From: Pelecanus crispus
Lineage: Eukaryota > Chordata > Aves > Pelecaniformes > Pelecanidae
Assembly: GCF_030463565.1 (NCBI RefSeq)
Contig: NC_134675.1
Location: 16,513,862 to 16,577,861 of the forward strand
DNA length: 64,000 nucleotides
Direction: 5' to 3'
The notes under the pieces were generated by a model that was given only the letters and a program-made list of their open reading frames with translations, ran no database searches and was not told where the DNA came from. The position numbers and the translations under genes were made by a program. Position 1 is the first letter of the stretch. Every line of letters begins with the position of its first letter. This document shows, piece by piece, positions 37,216 to 48,105 of the stretch.

Positions 37216-39020
37216 CCTTCTCCATCCCCCCAGGACACCGGGGAGCCTCCAGCCCAGCACCTTGGGGAAAGATGAGTAAAGGGCCAGCGAGCAAGCACCA
37301 CCTTGAAGTATCACCCTCCCTGTGTACCCCCGTCCTCCTGAGCAGCACCTGCGGCAGGGCTGAGATCACTGAGGGGGCTTCACCAGGAGGGGCAGGGACT
37401 GGGGCTGGGGAGCAGCCCCAGGGACATGCCCAAGCCTTCTGCCAGCACTGCTCCCAGCTCAGAGATGTGGCTGGAGCCAGGGGGGAGTGAAGAGTTGGGC
37501 TGGGGGCTCTGGGCGAGGCTGCCCACACTGGTCCCAGGGTTGGGAGCAGAATGTGTGGAAGAATTTGTATTTATTAGTATTTATTGTTGCTGGGAGTGCA
37601 GAGGAGGCTTGTGCGGAGGATCGGAGGTGCTGTGCTGTTCTTCCCCCCACCCTCTTGGTGCTGGATGAGGCCCCTGGCAGTGGGGAGGCTGCGCTCAGCA
37701 GCACAGGGCTGCCCGGGTTGCGACAGGGCTGTGGGGGCTGTGAGGGTGACTGGAGACGGGGACACCTTAGGCTGTGGAAGGAGAGGGTGACCCACCTCTC
37801 GGCCAGGGTGCAGCTCCCATGCCAGGGCTGTGTTAAAAGCCCCGGGAGAGGCCAAGACTTGCTGGGCACCAGCTCTGTGGGGCCAACCCCACTTCAGGCA
37901 GCTTGGGGAGGCCTGGACTTGCCCTCCCACCCCTGTGGCTGGCAGGGAACTGGCTGTTGCCATGGCTCCTGGGGCTAAGAGATGTGGCTGTCCCATGGAT
38001 GGGGACCTGGGGCTCTCTGCAGGAGCACGGGGACAGCCCTCCCAGCAGGAGCCTCTGGAGCCCACATGTGCTGTGGATCTGAGAGAAGGTGGCGATTGCC
38101 AAAAAAATCAGAGCCTTGCACCATCTGCACATGTGTGGGGTGAATCCCATCCAAGGAGATGGCTTTGGGCAGGGGTCTGCTGGCAGCATGATCAGGTGCT
38201 GGAGGATGGGCAGGAGCCCTGGCTTAGTCCCTGGGAAGAGGGGAAGCAGCAGAGGGCATCAAATGGAAGTCGGGCTGGACCTTCAGGAGGATGTTTGGGG
38301 ATGATCTGGAGTAGTGCCCATCCCTGCTGCAGCCTCAGGAGCCCTGAGTGGGTCAGAGAGGTGAGAGGGGCAGGGGACAAAGGAAAAATGAGCTTGCATG
38401 TACCCCATCTGCGTAATCCCCATGACCTGGGGTCTCTCCCTCCTGTACTTTCTCATCTTTTCTGCAGAGGTCTTAGCCCTCATTTGTGGTGTTCCAAAAC
38501 TGAACTGGAAATGGTGGTATTTGGCACGAAACCCTCTGGAGAGGGAGGAATGACACTGCTCTGCCAGCAGCTGCCTCTCCTGGGAGGCAGATCTTCAGGC
38601 AGCACTGCCAGCAGGGGCTTGTGCCCGTCCAGCTGCCTGCCTAACGCCTGCCCTAACGCCTAACGTTACTGGTGTTACTTCAGCAACCAGTTTCCCAAAT
38701 GCCAATGAAGTTGGGCAAGAAGAATGAAAACCAGGAACATACAGTGGAGGAGTGATCGCTTCTGGTTCTTGTGTCTTGGCTTTAGGAAGGAAACATTAAG
38801 ATCCCATCTGCCTTCGTTGTTACCTCCTGCTCGCATCCCTCTGCTTGCCCTGTCCATATGCTCCCATAGGGAGTTCCCACTCTCCTTCCTATTTTATGGC
38901 TGGAGATGTCCTTTCCCTGGCTGGAGGAGGACATCTCTGCTAGGCTCATGCAGGGAGGACTGCCAGGCTGCAACCTTGATGGGGTGGGCGCAACCCTGGG
39001 ACCGGGGACTCCCTGGGACA
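37216..39020 (+). other. ATOSB 3' UTR and intergenic spacer
   Basis: GC-rich sequence without recognised exons or repeats. The only canonical AATAAA that I noticed before STOML2 is at 39113-39118, just upstream of the STOML2 CpG promoter. If it is used, the ATOSB 3' UTR would be about 1.9 kb. An AT-rich tatttattagtatttattg near 37567 is an alternative non-canonical region. Confidence 0.35.
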
Positions 39021-39099
39021 GCCGTCATTTTAACCAAAGCCCACCCCCTGTTCGCTCTGGCTGGCAGAGCTGGGGTGTGAGGATGGGACAGGACAAGCC

Positions 39100-39287
39100 T
39101 CTGCCTACGTTTAATAAACGCCCATTTGAAAACCGAGCCCAACCCCCGCGTCTCGCCGCTCCCGGGAACAGCGGAAGCAGGAGTAGCGGCCGCCGCGGCG
39201 GAACGGGATGCCCCGGAGGGCTCACCCGGAAGAGGCGGGGCGTCCCGGGAGGCCTTCCGGGGCGGCGGGAGGAGCGGCGGCGGCGTG
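39100..39287 (+). promoter_or_regulatory. STOML2 CpG-island promoter
   Basis: CpG-dense sequence immediately before the STOML2 start codon. It carries an ETS-like acccggaag (about 39222-39231) followed by a GC box (ggcgggg), and no TATA box. This is typical of a housekeeping mitochondrial gene. The transcription start is not determined. Confidence 0.6.
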
Positions 39288-42200
39288 ATGCTGGCGCGGG
39301 TGGGGCGCTGGGCCGGGCCCGGCCTCGGACTGCTGCAGGTGGGGCTCTGAGGAAGCCCTGGGGAGATGGGTGGAGGGTGGGATGGAAGAGACTCATGGGG
39401 GCTCGGCTGGGGGGAGCTGGGTGGGGATAGGGGTATTGGGGTGCGCAGAGGAGGCCTGGGGGAAAATGGGTATGGGGTAGTGAGGGGGCTGGGTGGGAGT
39501 TGGGTTGGGGGAGTGGTGTTGGGGGACTGAGGGCAACCTGGTATGAGGAGTGGTGAGGTGAACTGGGGGATGGGTTGGGGGATGTGGGGCTGGGGAGGAA
39601 ATGAGTGCAGGAGAAATGGATGTGAGGGGATGTGGAGGCCTGGGGGGTGGATTGTGATGCGGGGGGGGGGCATAGGGGTTAGTGAGGAGGCTGGGGGGAG
39701 CTGGGCATGGGAGGTAGTGAGGAGAGCTGGGGGGAGTGAGGGGCTGTGGGGAGGAGGGTGAGAGAGTGTCCAGGGGTCGCAGGTCCTTGGGGGGAGCCAG
39801 AAGGCAGCCACAGCTGGGGAGGGACAGGCTGGCGAGGGGGCCTGGGACCGAGGTGAGAGGGGTGGGAGGAAGGAGTCTGACAAGGTTACAGGGAGCTGAG
39901 TGGGGCAGAAGAGACCCCACCCCACACCTTCCTTTCCCTTATGGTGTCAGAGAGGCTTTATTCCTCCCCCCATGCGGGGATGTGAGGGAAGGGAAGATGT
40001 GGAGAAAGCTCCAACACTGGGGTGAGCCCCCCCCCTACACCTGCAGGGAAGGCCCTGACACTCACACTGATCCTGGGGCCCAGGTCTCATTCCTGTGGGG
40101 ACAGCCCACGTCCCCTCACAGTGTGTGCTTGTTCGGGGTGTCGGTGATGTTTTCTGCCCTGGTGTACTGGGGCCATGAGCAGCAATCCCAGATGGGAGAG
40201 CAGGGCCTGGAGGAGGAGGGTTGTCACATGCAATGGGCTGGGGCAGGGCTGCCTGGTGCAGCGCACAGGTGTGTCTGTGCTCATGCAGAGATGGTGCTGG
40301 GCTCTGAGGTGCTAGCAGCCAGTCTCCATCCTGTTCCTTTTCCTTTCTCCAGCACTCCCAACAGCTGAAGCATTCAGCGTGGCTGGCCTCGGCACCGCAC
40401 TGCTTGAACTCTGGCCTGCCCGTGAATATCGGGGTGCTCTTTGTGCCGCAGCAGGAGGCTTGGGTGGTGGAGAGGATGGGGAAGTTCCACCGAATCCTTG
40501 AGCCTGTAAGGAGCTGCTTTTCTTGCCTTCTGGATTCAGCAGGTTCCTAAAGCTGTAGCAAGGCGTGTCCTTTGCACGAGGATTCAGGGGGTGGTGTGCT
40601 TATTCTTCCAGATGTTGATCCTTTTGGCTGCTTGTAGACTAATTTCCTTTAGTGAGGTGTTAAAAGCACTGAGAAACCAAAGTTTCCTCTGTGTGGGAAG
40701 CACGTTTGCTCTGCCTGTAGCATCTACAGCATGTAGCATACTTGAGCTTTGTTTGCATAGCCCTCTCGAGCCTGGCTGAGCTCTCTGGGGAGAGTGAAAC
40801 CCCAGATTAGAGGGCTCAGCCATCTAATCCAACCCTTTTCCCAGGGTTTGAACTTCCTCATCCCTCTGCTGGATCGTATTCGTTATGTGCAGAGTCTCAA
40901 AGAAATTGTCATTAACGTCCCAGAGCAGTCAGCTGTCACCCTAGGTAAGGAACAGCTTCTGTGTCCTGCCCTTTTCCTTCCACTGCATCCAGGGTGAGCA
41001 AGGGACAGCACGGGGAAGAGTGGAAATGTCCCAGACTCCATACTCAGCCCTGTCCCTGGGCACCTGGGCTTGACTGTCCTTGTGGTGGTGTGAGTGGGAG
41101 AACCCCAGGAGGTCTTGTCCGCTCTCTGCGGGCTGTGGCTGCCCCTTCTTGTTGGGTTGAACGCACCTGGGCAGGAATCCATTTTTCAGATGTTTTCCTG
41201 TCTTGAACCAGGAAAAATCTCCCCTGTGTTTCTGTAAAAAAGATTTCAGATCAGGTCAATGGACAGTTCTGTTAAAAATTTAGTATTAAGCTTTTTATTT
41301 TTTTTCCCTTAAATCTTTTATTTTTTAACATAACTACAGTATGAAATGTTTTGATCTGGAGACCTGGGACTTCTTGTGTATTAAACGTCAAAATGAGGCA
41401 TTTTGTAGGGAATGTCAGGGTCCTTTTTACAAAGCCCTTTGCATAAGGAGGTCCATTTCAGCTGATCCCTCTTCCATGCCACACTGTTGACACCAGGAAG
41501 GAAAGGGATGACCCTGCCCAGCTCTGCTAATTCTGTCGGGAGAGAAGGGATTGCCATGGCTTTACTTTGCTGCTTCACTAAACAGAATGCGTCGTTCTCT
41601 CCTGGCAGATAACGTCACCCTGCAGATTGATGGTGTGCTCTATCTGCGGGTTATGGACCCTTACAAGGTACTGTCCCTGCTGTGCTGACACTTGGCATGA
41701 GTCAAACTGGCAGCCTCCTAGTGTCCCTGGCTGCACCCAGCATGGTCTGCATATGCTGCGTCGCCCAGCTGGCCACCTTAGCAGCCCCTCGGGCACCACT
41801 TGCCTGGCTCTGCTGGCTGGCTTCTCTCTGCGGCACGTGCTTCAGCCTCTGCCCGGCATGCTGTGCTCTGTGAGGCAGGTGGGCTGAGCACCCCGTTCCC
41901 TCCTGAGGGAATGGGAGGAGGAGGGGAAGGCAGATCTCAGCTCTGGACCCCACTTTTCTTTGGCAGGGGTGTCTGTGGCAGGTTTCTTGTCTTAGCGCTT
42001 AGCGTTTCATTTGCCCATCCTGCCTTGTTTGGGGTCCCTTTCAGCACTGCCATCAACTCTGTTTTTTGCTTCTGCTCTCCAGGCCAGCTATGGGGTGGAA
42101 GATCCTGAGTATGCAGTGACCCAGCTGGCCCAGACCACCATGAGATCTGAACTTGGCAAACTCTCCCTCGACAGAGTCTTCCGGGTGAGCTGGGGAGGTG

Positions 42201-45200
42201 GATCACGGAGCTGCCAGCATCTAGCAGCATTTCTCGAAACCCTGGGGGGTCTGCATGGCCAGGCTGATACACTTAACAGCAAAATGCCCTTTGCTTAGAG
42301 GGCTTCTGTTTCAGTTGACTTCTAGTGAATCCTTGAAGATGGGTCTTGTTTCGGTTATTTTTTTTTTAACAGGAGCTATTTTTTCCTCTGCCCTGGGTTA
42401 GTTGGAAAGGGTGTTGGGTGGTGCATGCCCAGACCTGGCTGGTCCGGCTGTGTTTCTCTTGAGTTGGTAACTCTTTGCTCAGGCCCAGTGATGAATGTCC
42501 TGGCTGACCTGGTTCAGGGTGCTGTAACCCTCATGTTGCATCTGTTGGGCAGAAGCAGAAGCTGTTGGTATTCCTGGATGATGTTTGTATCCAGATGTAC
42601 ACCAGATGTTTGTATCTCAGCAATTTCAGTTTTGGGCACAGCCCTCCCTAGGAGAAGGTAACCCCTTCAAGAGATGTGGGAAGCATTTGGCCCTGCCTTA
42701 TACCTGTGGAGTTGGGGTTTTCTGGCTGACCTTGGCCCGTGAGGGGAGGTTTCCCTTCTGACCCCTCTCTCATGCTAAGCGCTGCCTCTTTGCTCTCTGC
42801 CATTTCTTTTGTGCCTCCCAGGAGCGGGAGTCCCTCAACGCCAACATTGTGGATGCCATCAACCAGGCCTCGGACTGCTGGGGTATCCGGTGCCTGCGCT
42901 ATGAGATCAAGGACATCCATGTGCCCCCACGCGTGAAGGAATCCATGCAGATGCAGGTTTGGTTCTCTGGGCGGGTGATCTGGAACAAGAGGGAAATCTC
43001 CCCTTCCACACAGCACAGTTGTTCTCCGTCCAGAGCTGGCAGCACTGGGCCCTTCTGTGGTGAGGGAAGCCCATTGACACTTTGGCTGCAAATGTACAGC
43101 TATTGAATAAATAATTCCCATCCTTATTTCGGCAGTGGTGGCTCCTGCCTGGTACATGTAAGCCCTGCCAGCTCCCTTTAAAATCCCAGAGCTGAAGGTT
43201 TCCCCTTGAGAAAAGCAGAGCGCCAGGTCTCTGGGCTGGAAGGGGAGGAGGGGGAAGTGGCCGGTTAGGTGTGGACTGGGCTGCAGAGGGCTGTGCAGTG
43301 TGAGAAGCAGAACCAGCCCTCACCAGGGATCACTTTGTGTTTTGTAGCTGTGTTCTTATCCTCTGCTAAGCCATGCTTGCCCAAGCAGGACGTAGGAGCG
43401 TGTCCTCGCTGTGCTTGCCCCATGGATGGGATTTCCTCAGCATGGCCGTGGCAGGCTGGCATCTGACCTGTGTTTGCAGGTGGAGGCAGAGCGACGGAAG
43501 CGGGCGACAGTGCTGGAGTCAGAGGGGACACGGCAATCTGCTATCAACGTGGCTGAGGGACAGAAGCAGGCCCAGATCCTGGCGTCAGAAGCCGAGAAGG
43601 CCAAACAAATCAACAAAGCTGCTGGTAGTGTCTTGGGCTAGAACGTGGGGCCTGGGGGATCTGTAGCCCTCTGCACTGAGGGGTGATGCTCCTGAGGAGC
43701 AGACTGCATCGCTGTTTGTAGGTCAGGCTTCCTCAGCCATGCTGATCCTTCCTCCCTTGGGCTGAGCTCCAGCTCGTGTTGCTGCCCCACAGCCTGGGGC
43801 GGCAGGAGGTGTGTTGCAGGAGTATCACCGTGCTGTTGTTGTGGAAGAGGAGGCTTTGCGTGCACGAAGTTGTCTTGATTTGCTCCTTAGAAGCACTTTG
43901 CAGTTCTGATGTGTATTTTGCTGTGGTTTGTTGCAGGAGAAGCCAGTGCCATGTTGGTTAAGGCTAGGGCCAAGGCTGAGGCTATTCAGCTCCTGGCAGC
44001 TGCTCTGGCACAGCAGGTGAGCGATGGCTCCTTAGGGCAGCCACAGCTTTGGCGCTAGCATTGGGGGAGATGAAACCAAGGCTGGGGTGGCACTTGGCTT
44101 TCTCTCAGATGTTCCCTGGCATCTTTGGCAGCAGCGAGTTGTTTTGTTGTCTTGGGGACCACTACCAGCCTGGGCTGGGCTGGGGGTAGGGGCACAGATG
44201 AGCTCTTGGTGGTACGTGACTTGCCTCTTCACTGCTGAGCCTTGGCCTTCTCTCCCCAGCACGGCAACGCTGCTGCCTCTTTCTCTGTGGCAGAGCAGTA
44301 TGTGAGCGCCTTCTCCAAGCTCGCCAAAGACTCCAACACCGTCTTGCTGCCCGCCAACACTGGTGATGTCACCAACATGGTCGCACAGGTCAGTGTGGTT
44401 GGAGGGACCCTGTCTCTTGCTTGAGGGAAAGTGAAGGTGGCAGCCTGGTGGGGCCTGGCCCTTGTGGAGGGGGTGGTTGTGCCTGGAAAGGTGAGATGAG
44501 GAGGAATTTAGCCTGGCAGGCGGGTCCGAAATAGAAGCTGTGGGCTGGGAAAGCTGCTTCACAGCGTCCTTTGGAAACAGGAGGGTCCCTGCTGCGGCAG
44601 TCCCTGGTTCAGGGACCGGCCTGAGCTGGCCTGTGGCTGTAGGAGCCAGGACCCTTCTCTCTGTGCCAGAATAAGCTGGCAAAAATACAAGGCAAGCACT
44701 GATTTTCTCACTGTTTCTTTGGGGTGGAAGTTTGCCTCTTCCCTGTCCAACCCTGTGCCCCAAACGGGGCTGAACATGGAGCGGGGGTTCAGGTCAGCTC
44801 CTGAAGCCACCATCTCGTGGCCCTGCCTGTCCTGTCCCATTCCTACTGCATGTCCAGTCTTAGAATAGAATAGTTCAGTTGGAAGGGACCTACAACGATC
44901 ATCTAGTCCAACTGCCTGACCATTTCAGGGCTGACCAAAAGTTAAAGCATGTTATTAAGGCTATTGTCCAAATGCCTCTTCAACACTGACAGGCTTGGGG
45001 CATCGACCACCTCTCTAGGAAGCCTGTTCCAGTGTTTGACCACCCCCCTCGGTAAAGAAATGCTTCCTAATGTCCAGTCTAAACCTCCCCTGATGCAGCT
45101 TTGAACCATTCCCACACGTCCTGTCACTGGATGCCAGGCAGAAGAGCTCAGCACCTCCCTCTCCACTTCCCCTCCTCAGGAAGCTGTAGAGAGCAATGAG

Positions 45201-47052
45201 GTCGCCCCTCAGCCTCCTTTTCTCCAAACTAGACAAACCCAGAGTCCTTAGCCACTCCTCATAGGACATGCCTTCCAGCCCTTTCACCAGCTTTGTTGCC
45301 CTCCTCAAGGACCTTCACATCCTTCTTAAATTGTGGGGCCCAGAACTGCACACAGTACTCAAGGTGAGGCTGCACCAACGCTGAATACAGCGGGATAATA
45401 ATCTCTTTTGACCGGCTGGTTATGCTGTGTTTGATGCACCCCAGGATGCAGTTTGCCCTCTTGGCTGCCAGGGCACGCTGCTGACTCATATTGAGCCTGC
45501 TGTCAACCAGCACCCCCAGATTCCCAGCAGGGCTGCTCTCCAGCCACTCCTCTCCCAATTTATACTTGTGCCTGGCATTACTCCGTCCCAGGTGAAGAAT
45601 CTGGCATTTTGACTTGTTAAATTTCATCCCATTAATCATAGCCCAATGCTCCAATCTATCTAGATCCCTCTGCAAGGCCTCTTGTCCCTCAAGAGAGTCA
45701 ACAGCACCTCCCAGTTTGGTATCATCAGCAAGCTTGCTAATGGTGCATTCAAGTCCTGCCTCCAGATCATTGATAAAAATATTGAACAGAACTGGCCCTA
45801 GAATTGAGCCCTGAGGAACACCGCTGGTGACCGGTTGCCAGTCAGATGTAGCCCCATTCACTACAACCCTTTGAGCCCCACCCTTCAGCCAGTTCTTCAC
45901 CCAGCGCACTGTGCACCTGTTCATCCCACAGTTGGACAACTTGTCCAGAAGGATGACTACATCCACCGCCTTCCCTTCATCCACTAGGCGGGTGACCTTA
46001 TCGTAGAAGGATATTAAGTTAGTTAAACAGGACTTTCCCTTTGTGAACCCATGTTGACTGTGCCTGATGATTGTATTGTTCTTTAAATGCCTTTCAATAG
46101 CACCCAGTATGAGCTTCTCCATAATTTTTCCAGGTACTGAGGTTAGACTAACAGGTCTGTAGTTCCCTGGATCTTCCCTCACGCCCTTCTTGTAAATTGG
46201 AGTAACGTTGGCTAGCTTCCAGTCAGCAGGGACTTCCCCGGACTCCCCAGACCTTTAGTAGATGATCAAGAGGGGTCCTGCCATAACATCTGCTAGCTCC
46301 TTCAGTACTCTGGGATGAATCCCATCAGGCCCCATGGACTTGTGAACATTCAGCTGATACAGCTGGTCCCTTACAATTTCAGTGTCCACAAATGGAAAGT
46401 CACTGTTCCCACAGTCATGGTCCTCTGACTCAGGGGACCGGGCAGCCCAAGGTCTATCAGTATTATTAAAGACTGAGGCAAAAAAAGCATTGAGTGCCTC
46501 CATGTTTTCTTCATCCCTATTAGTCAGGTGACCATCCTCAACAAGTATTGGTCCAATGTTTTCTTTAGATCTCCTCTTGCTATTAACATACTTAAAAAAG
46601 CCTTTCTTGTTGTCTGACACAACACTAGCCAGTTTCAACTCAAATTGAGCTTTGGCCTTTCGTGTCTTCTCCCTGCATATGTGAACCACAGCTCTGTAAT
46701 ATTCCTGCGAAGCCTTACCTTGCTTCCAGAGATCATGCAATTTCTTTTTCCTCTTGAGCTCCATGAGGAGTTCCCTGATCAGCCAAGCTGGTCTTCTGCC
46801 CCACTTGCTTGACTTAAGACACAGTGGAATTGCTTGCTCCAACACAGTTTCTTCTCCTGCCACAGCCCAGGAGCATGCAATTTCCCCTCTCCTCCCCCAT
46901 GGCATTCTCGTTCCTTCCAGGCCCTGGGCATCTACACCATGCTGACCAAGCTGCAAGCTGTGAAGACCCAGGATGAGATGCTTCCAGCCCGTGAGGACCC
47001 CCAGCCTTCCACCATGGAGGTGCTTAAGGCAGAAGAGGCCAACTCCAGCTAG
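39288..47052 (+). CDS. STOML2: STOML2, stomatin-like protein 2, mitochondrial, ten exons
   Basis: Exons: 39288-39338, 40353-40505, 40845-40944, 41609-41667, 42083-42184, 42822-42956, 43480-43624, 43937-44016, 44260-44388 and 46921-47052. All have GT/AG boundaries and join into an open frame of 361 codons (human about 356). The N-terminus [17 protein letters not shown] is basic and fits a mitochondrial targeting sequence. The SPFH/prohibitin domain runs from [16 protein letters not shown] through [38 protein letters not shown] and [19 protein letters not shown]. The Ala/Glu/Lys-rich coiled coil is in exons 7-8 and the conserved [19 protein letters not shown] in exon 9. The family protein sits on the inner mitochondrial membrane, binds cardiolipin and prohibitins, and scaffolds PARL and YME1L. 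The last exon, after [10 protein letters not shown], is unlike the mammalian tail. A 2 kb CR1 fills most of intron 9. Confidence 0.97.
44860..46850 (-). mobile_element. CR1 LINE (copy 4) in STOML2 intron 9
   Basis: The 3' end lies at 44860 (cttagaatagaatag) and the 5' side reaches about 46850. Reverse-complement frames encode the linker before the RT ([55 protein letters not shown]), the RT core ([61 protein letters not shown]) and the C-terminal region. The frames are interrupted at several points, so the copy is dead. It differs from copies 2 and 5 and reads as an older, longer subfamily member. Its 5' edge is only about 70 bp before the acceptor of STOML2 exon 10. Confidence 0.93.
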
Positions 47053-47136
47053 TGGAGCCAGAAAGATCCTGAGGCCTGCCAGGCTGCGAGCAGTCCTTCC
47101 CTTGGTCCTTATTTTGTATTTGGATTTAAATAATGT

Positions 47137-47142
47137 AATAAA
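47137..47142 (+). terminator. STOML2 polyadenylation signal AATAAA
   Basis: A canonical AATAAA lies 85 bp after the STOML2 stop codon in an AT-rich stretch. GT-containing sequence follows, so this gives a short 3' UTR. Confidence 0.75.
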
Positions 47143-47449
47143 TGGTACTGGTGCTGCAGCACATCCCCTGGCACTCGGGAGCACCACCTGCCCTGTGCCA
47201 CTGAGGGGGGACCATCCTTCCTAAGCAGGCTTCTGCCGGGAGCTCCTGCTGACCTGCAGGAAGGTGTGATGATCTGCAAGAGGAGCCTGGGGACCACTCT
47301 CCGGGGCTGCGGGCTCCCTGTCCCACCCACTGCAGTCAGGTGCAGCCCCCACCTGGTGCCTTGCAACAGCAGCGGTGGTTCCCTATAGCATGCTCCTTGT
47401 AGCGTGCACCATGGGGAGGGGAACGACTGTGGCAATTAATTAAAGCAAC

Positions 47450-48105
47450 GTCTCGCTTGAGCTGGAGGTGCTCGGGGTCCCTACCCCACCCTGAGGGAGG
47501 CGGGGGAGCTGGGCGGCGGCCGGGGGGCGCTGCCGCTCTTGGGCGGCTGCCGTGCGTGGCGCTTCCAGGGAGGGGCCGGGGGGGATCGGGATGGGGGCGT
47601 TGAGGGGGCACAAGGGGCGGGGGGTGCTAAGGGGTCGCAGGGGTTGAGGGGCTGTGAGGGAAGCTGAGGTGCTGGGAGGCAGGAGGGGAGTCAGGGTGCT
47701 AGGTGGTGTCTGTGGGGTATGAGGGATGCTGGGGGGCTCGGGTGTAAGGTAGCGGCCCGGGAGCTGGGATTCAGGGTGCTACGTGGTGGCTGGGGGTGCA
47801 TGAGAGAGGCTGGGGTGCCAGAGAGCAGCTGGGCAGCGCTGGGAAGTAGGAGGGGGATCGGGGTGCGGCATGGTAGGGGTGCAAGGAGGTCCTGTGCACA
47901 AGGTGGTTACCAGGGTACAGGGTGGTAATGGGTAAAGTCAAGTCACAGGGCAGTGGCTGGGGGGGGGCTGGGGAGTATCAGGGGACAGGTGGGTGTGAGG
48001 GGTGTTGGGGTGCAGGGCAGCAGCCAGGGATGGGTACTGGGGGGGGCGGGTACTTGGCACAGGTAGAGCCATAAGGGGCCTGAGCTTACCTGTCCTTCCC
48101 CCTAG
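47450..48105 (+). promoter_or_regulatory. Former PIGO 5' region: CpG-rich start and G-rich spacer
   Basis: CpG-dense sequence at about 47490-47600 (gggcggcggccgggg) is placed where a PIGO promoter and non-coding first exon would lie. From 47600 to 48050 the + strand is strongly G-rich, with many runs of three to seven G. A polypyrimidine-rich acceptor (tgtccttccccctag) ends at 48105, just before the PIGO start codon, so the region looks like first exon plus intron 1. Confidence 0.45.

Noticed and set aside
38894-39925. 343-codon Pro-rich - strand frame over the STOML2 start
   Set aside because: The antisense of a CpG island and G-rich intron, with no domain.
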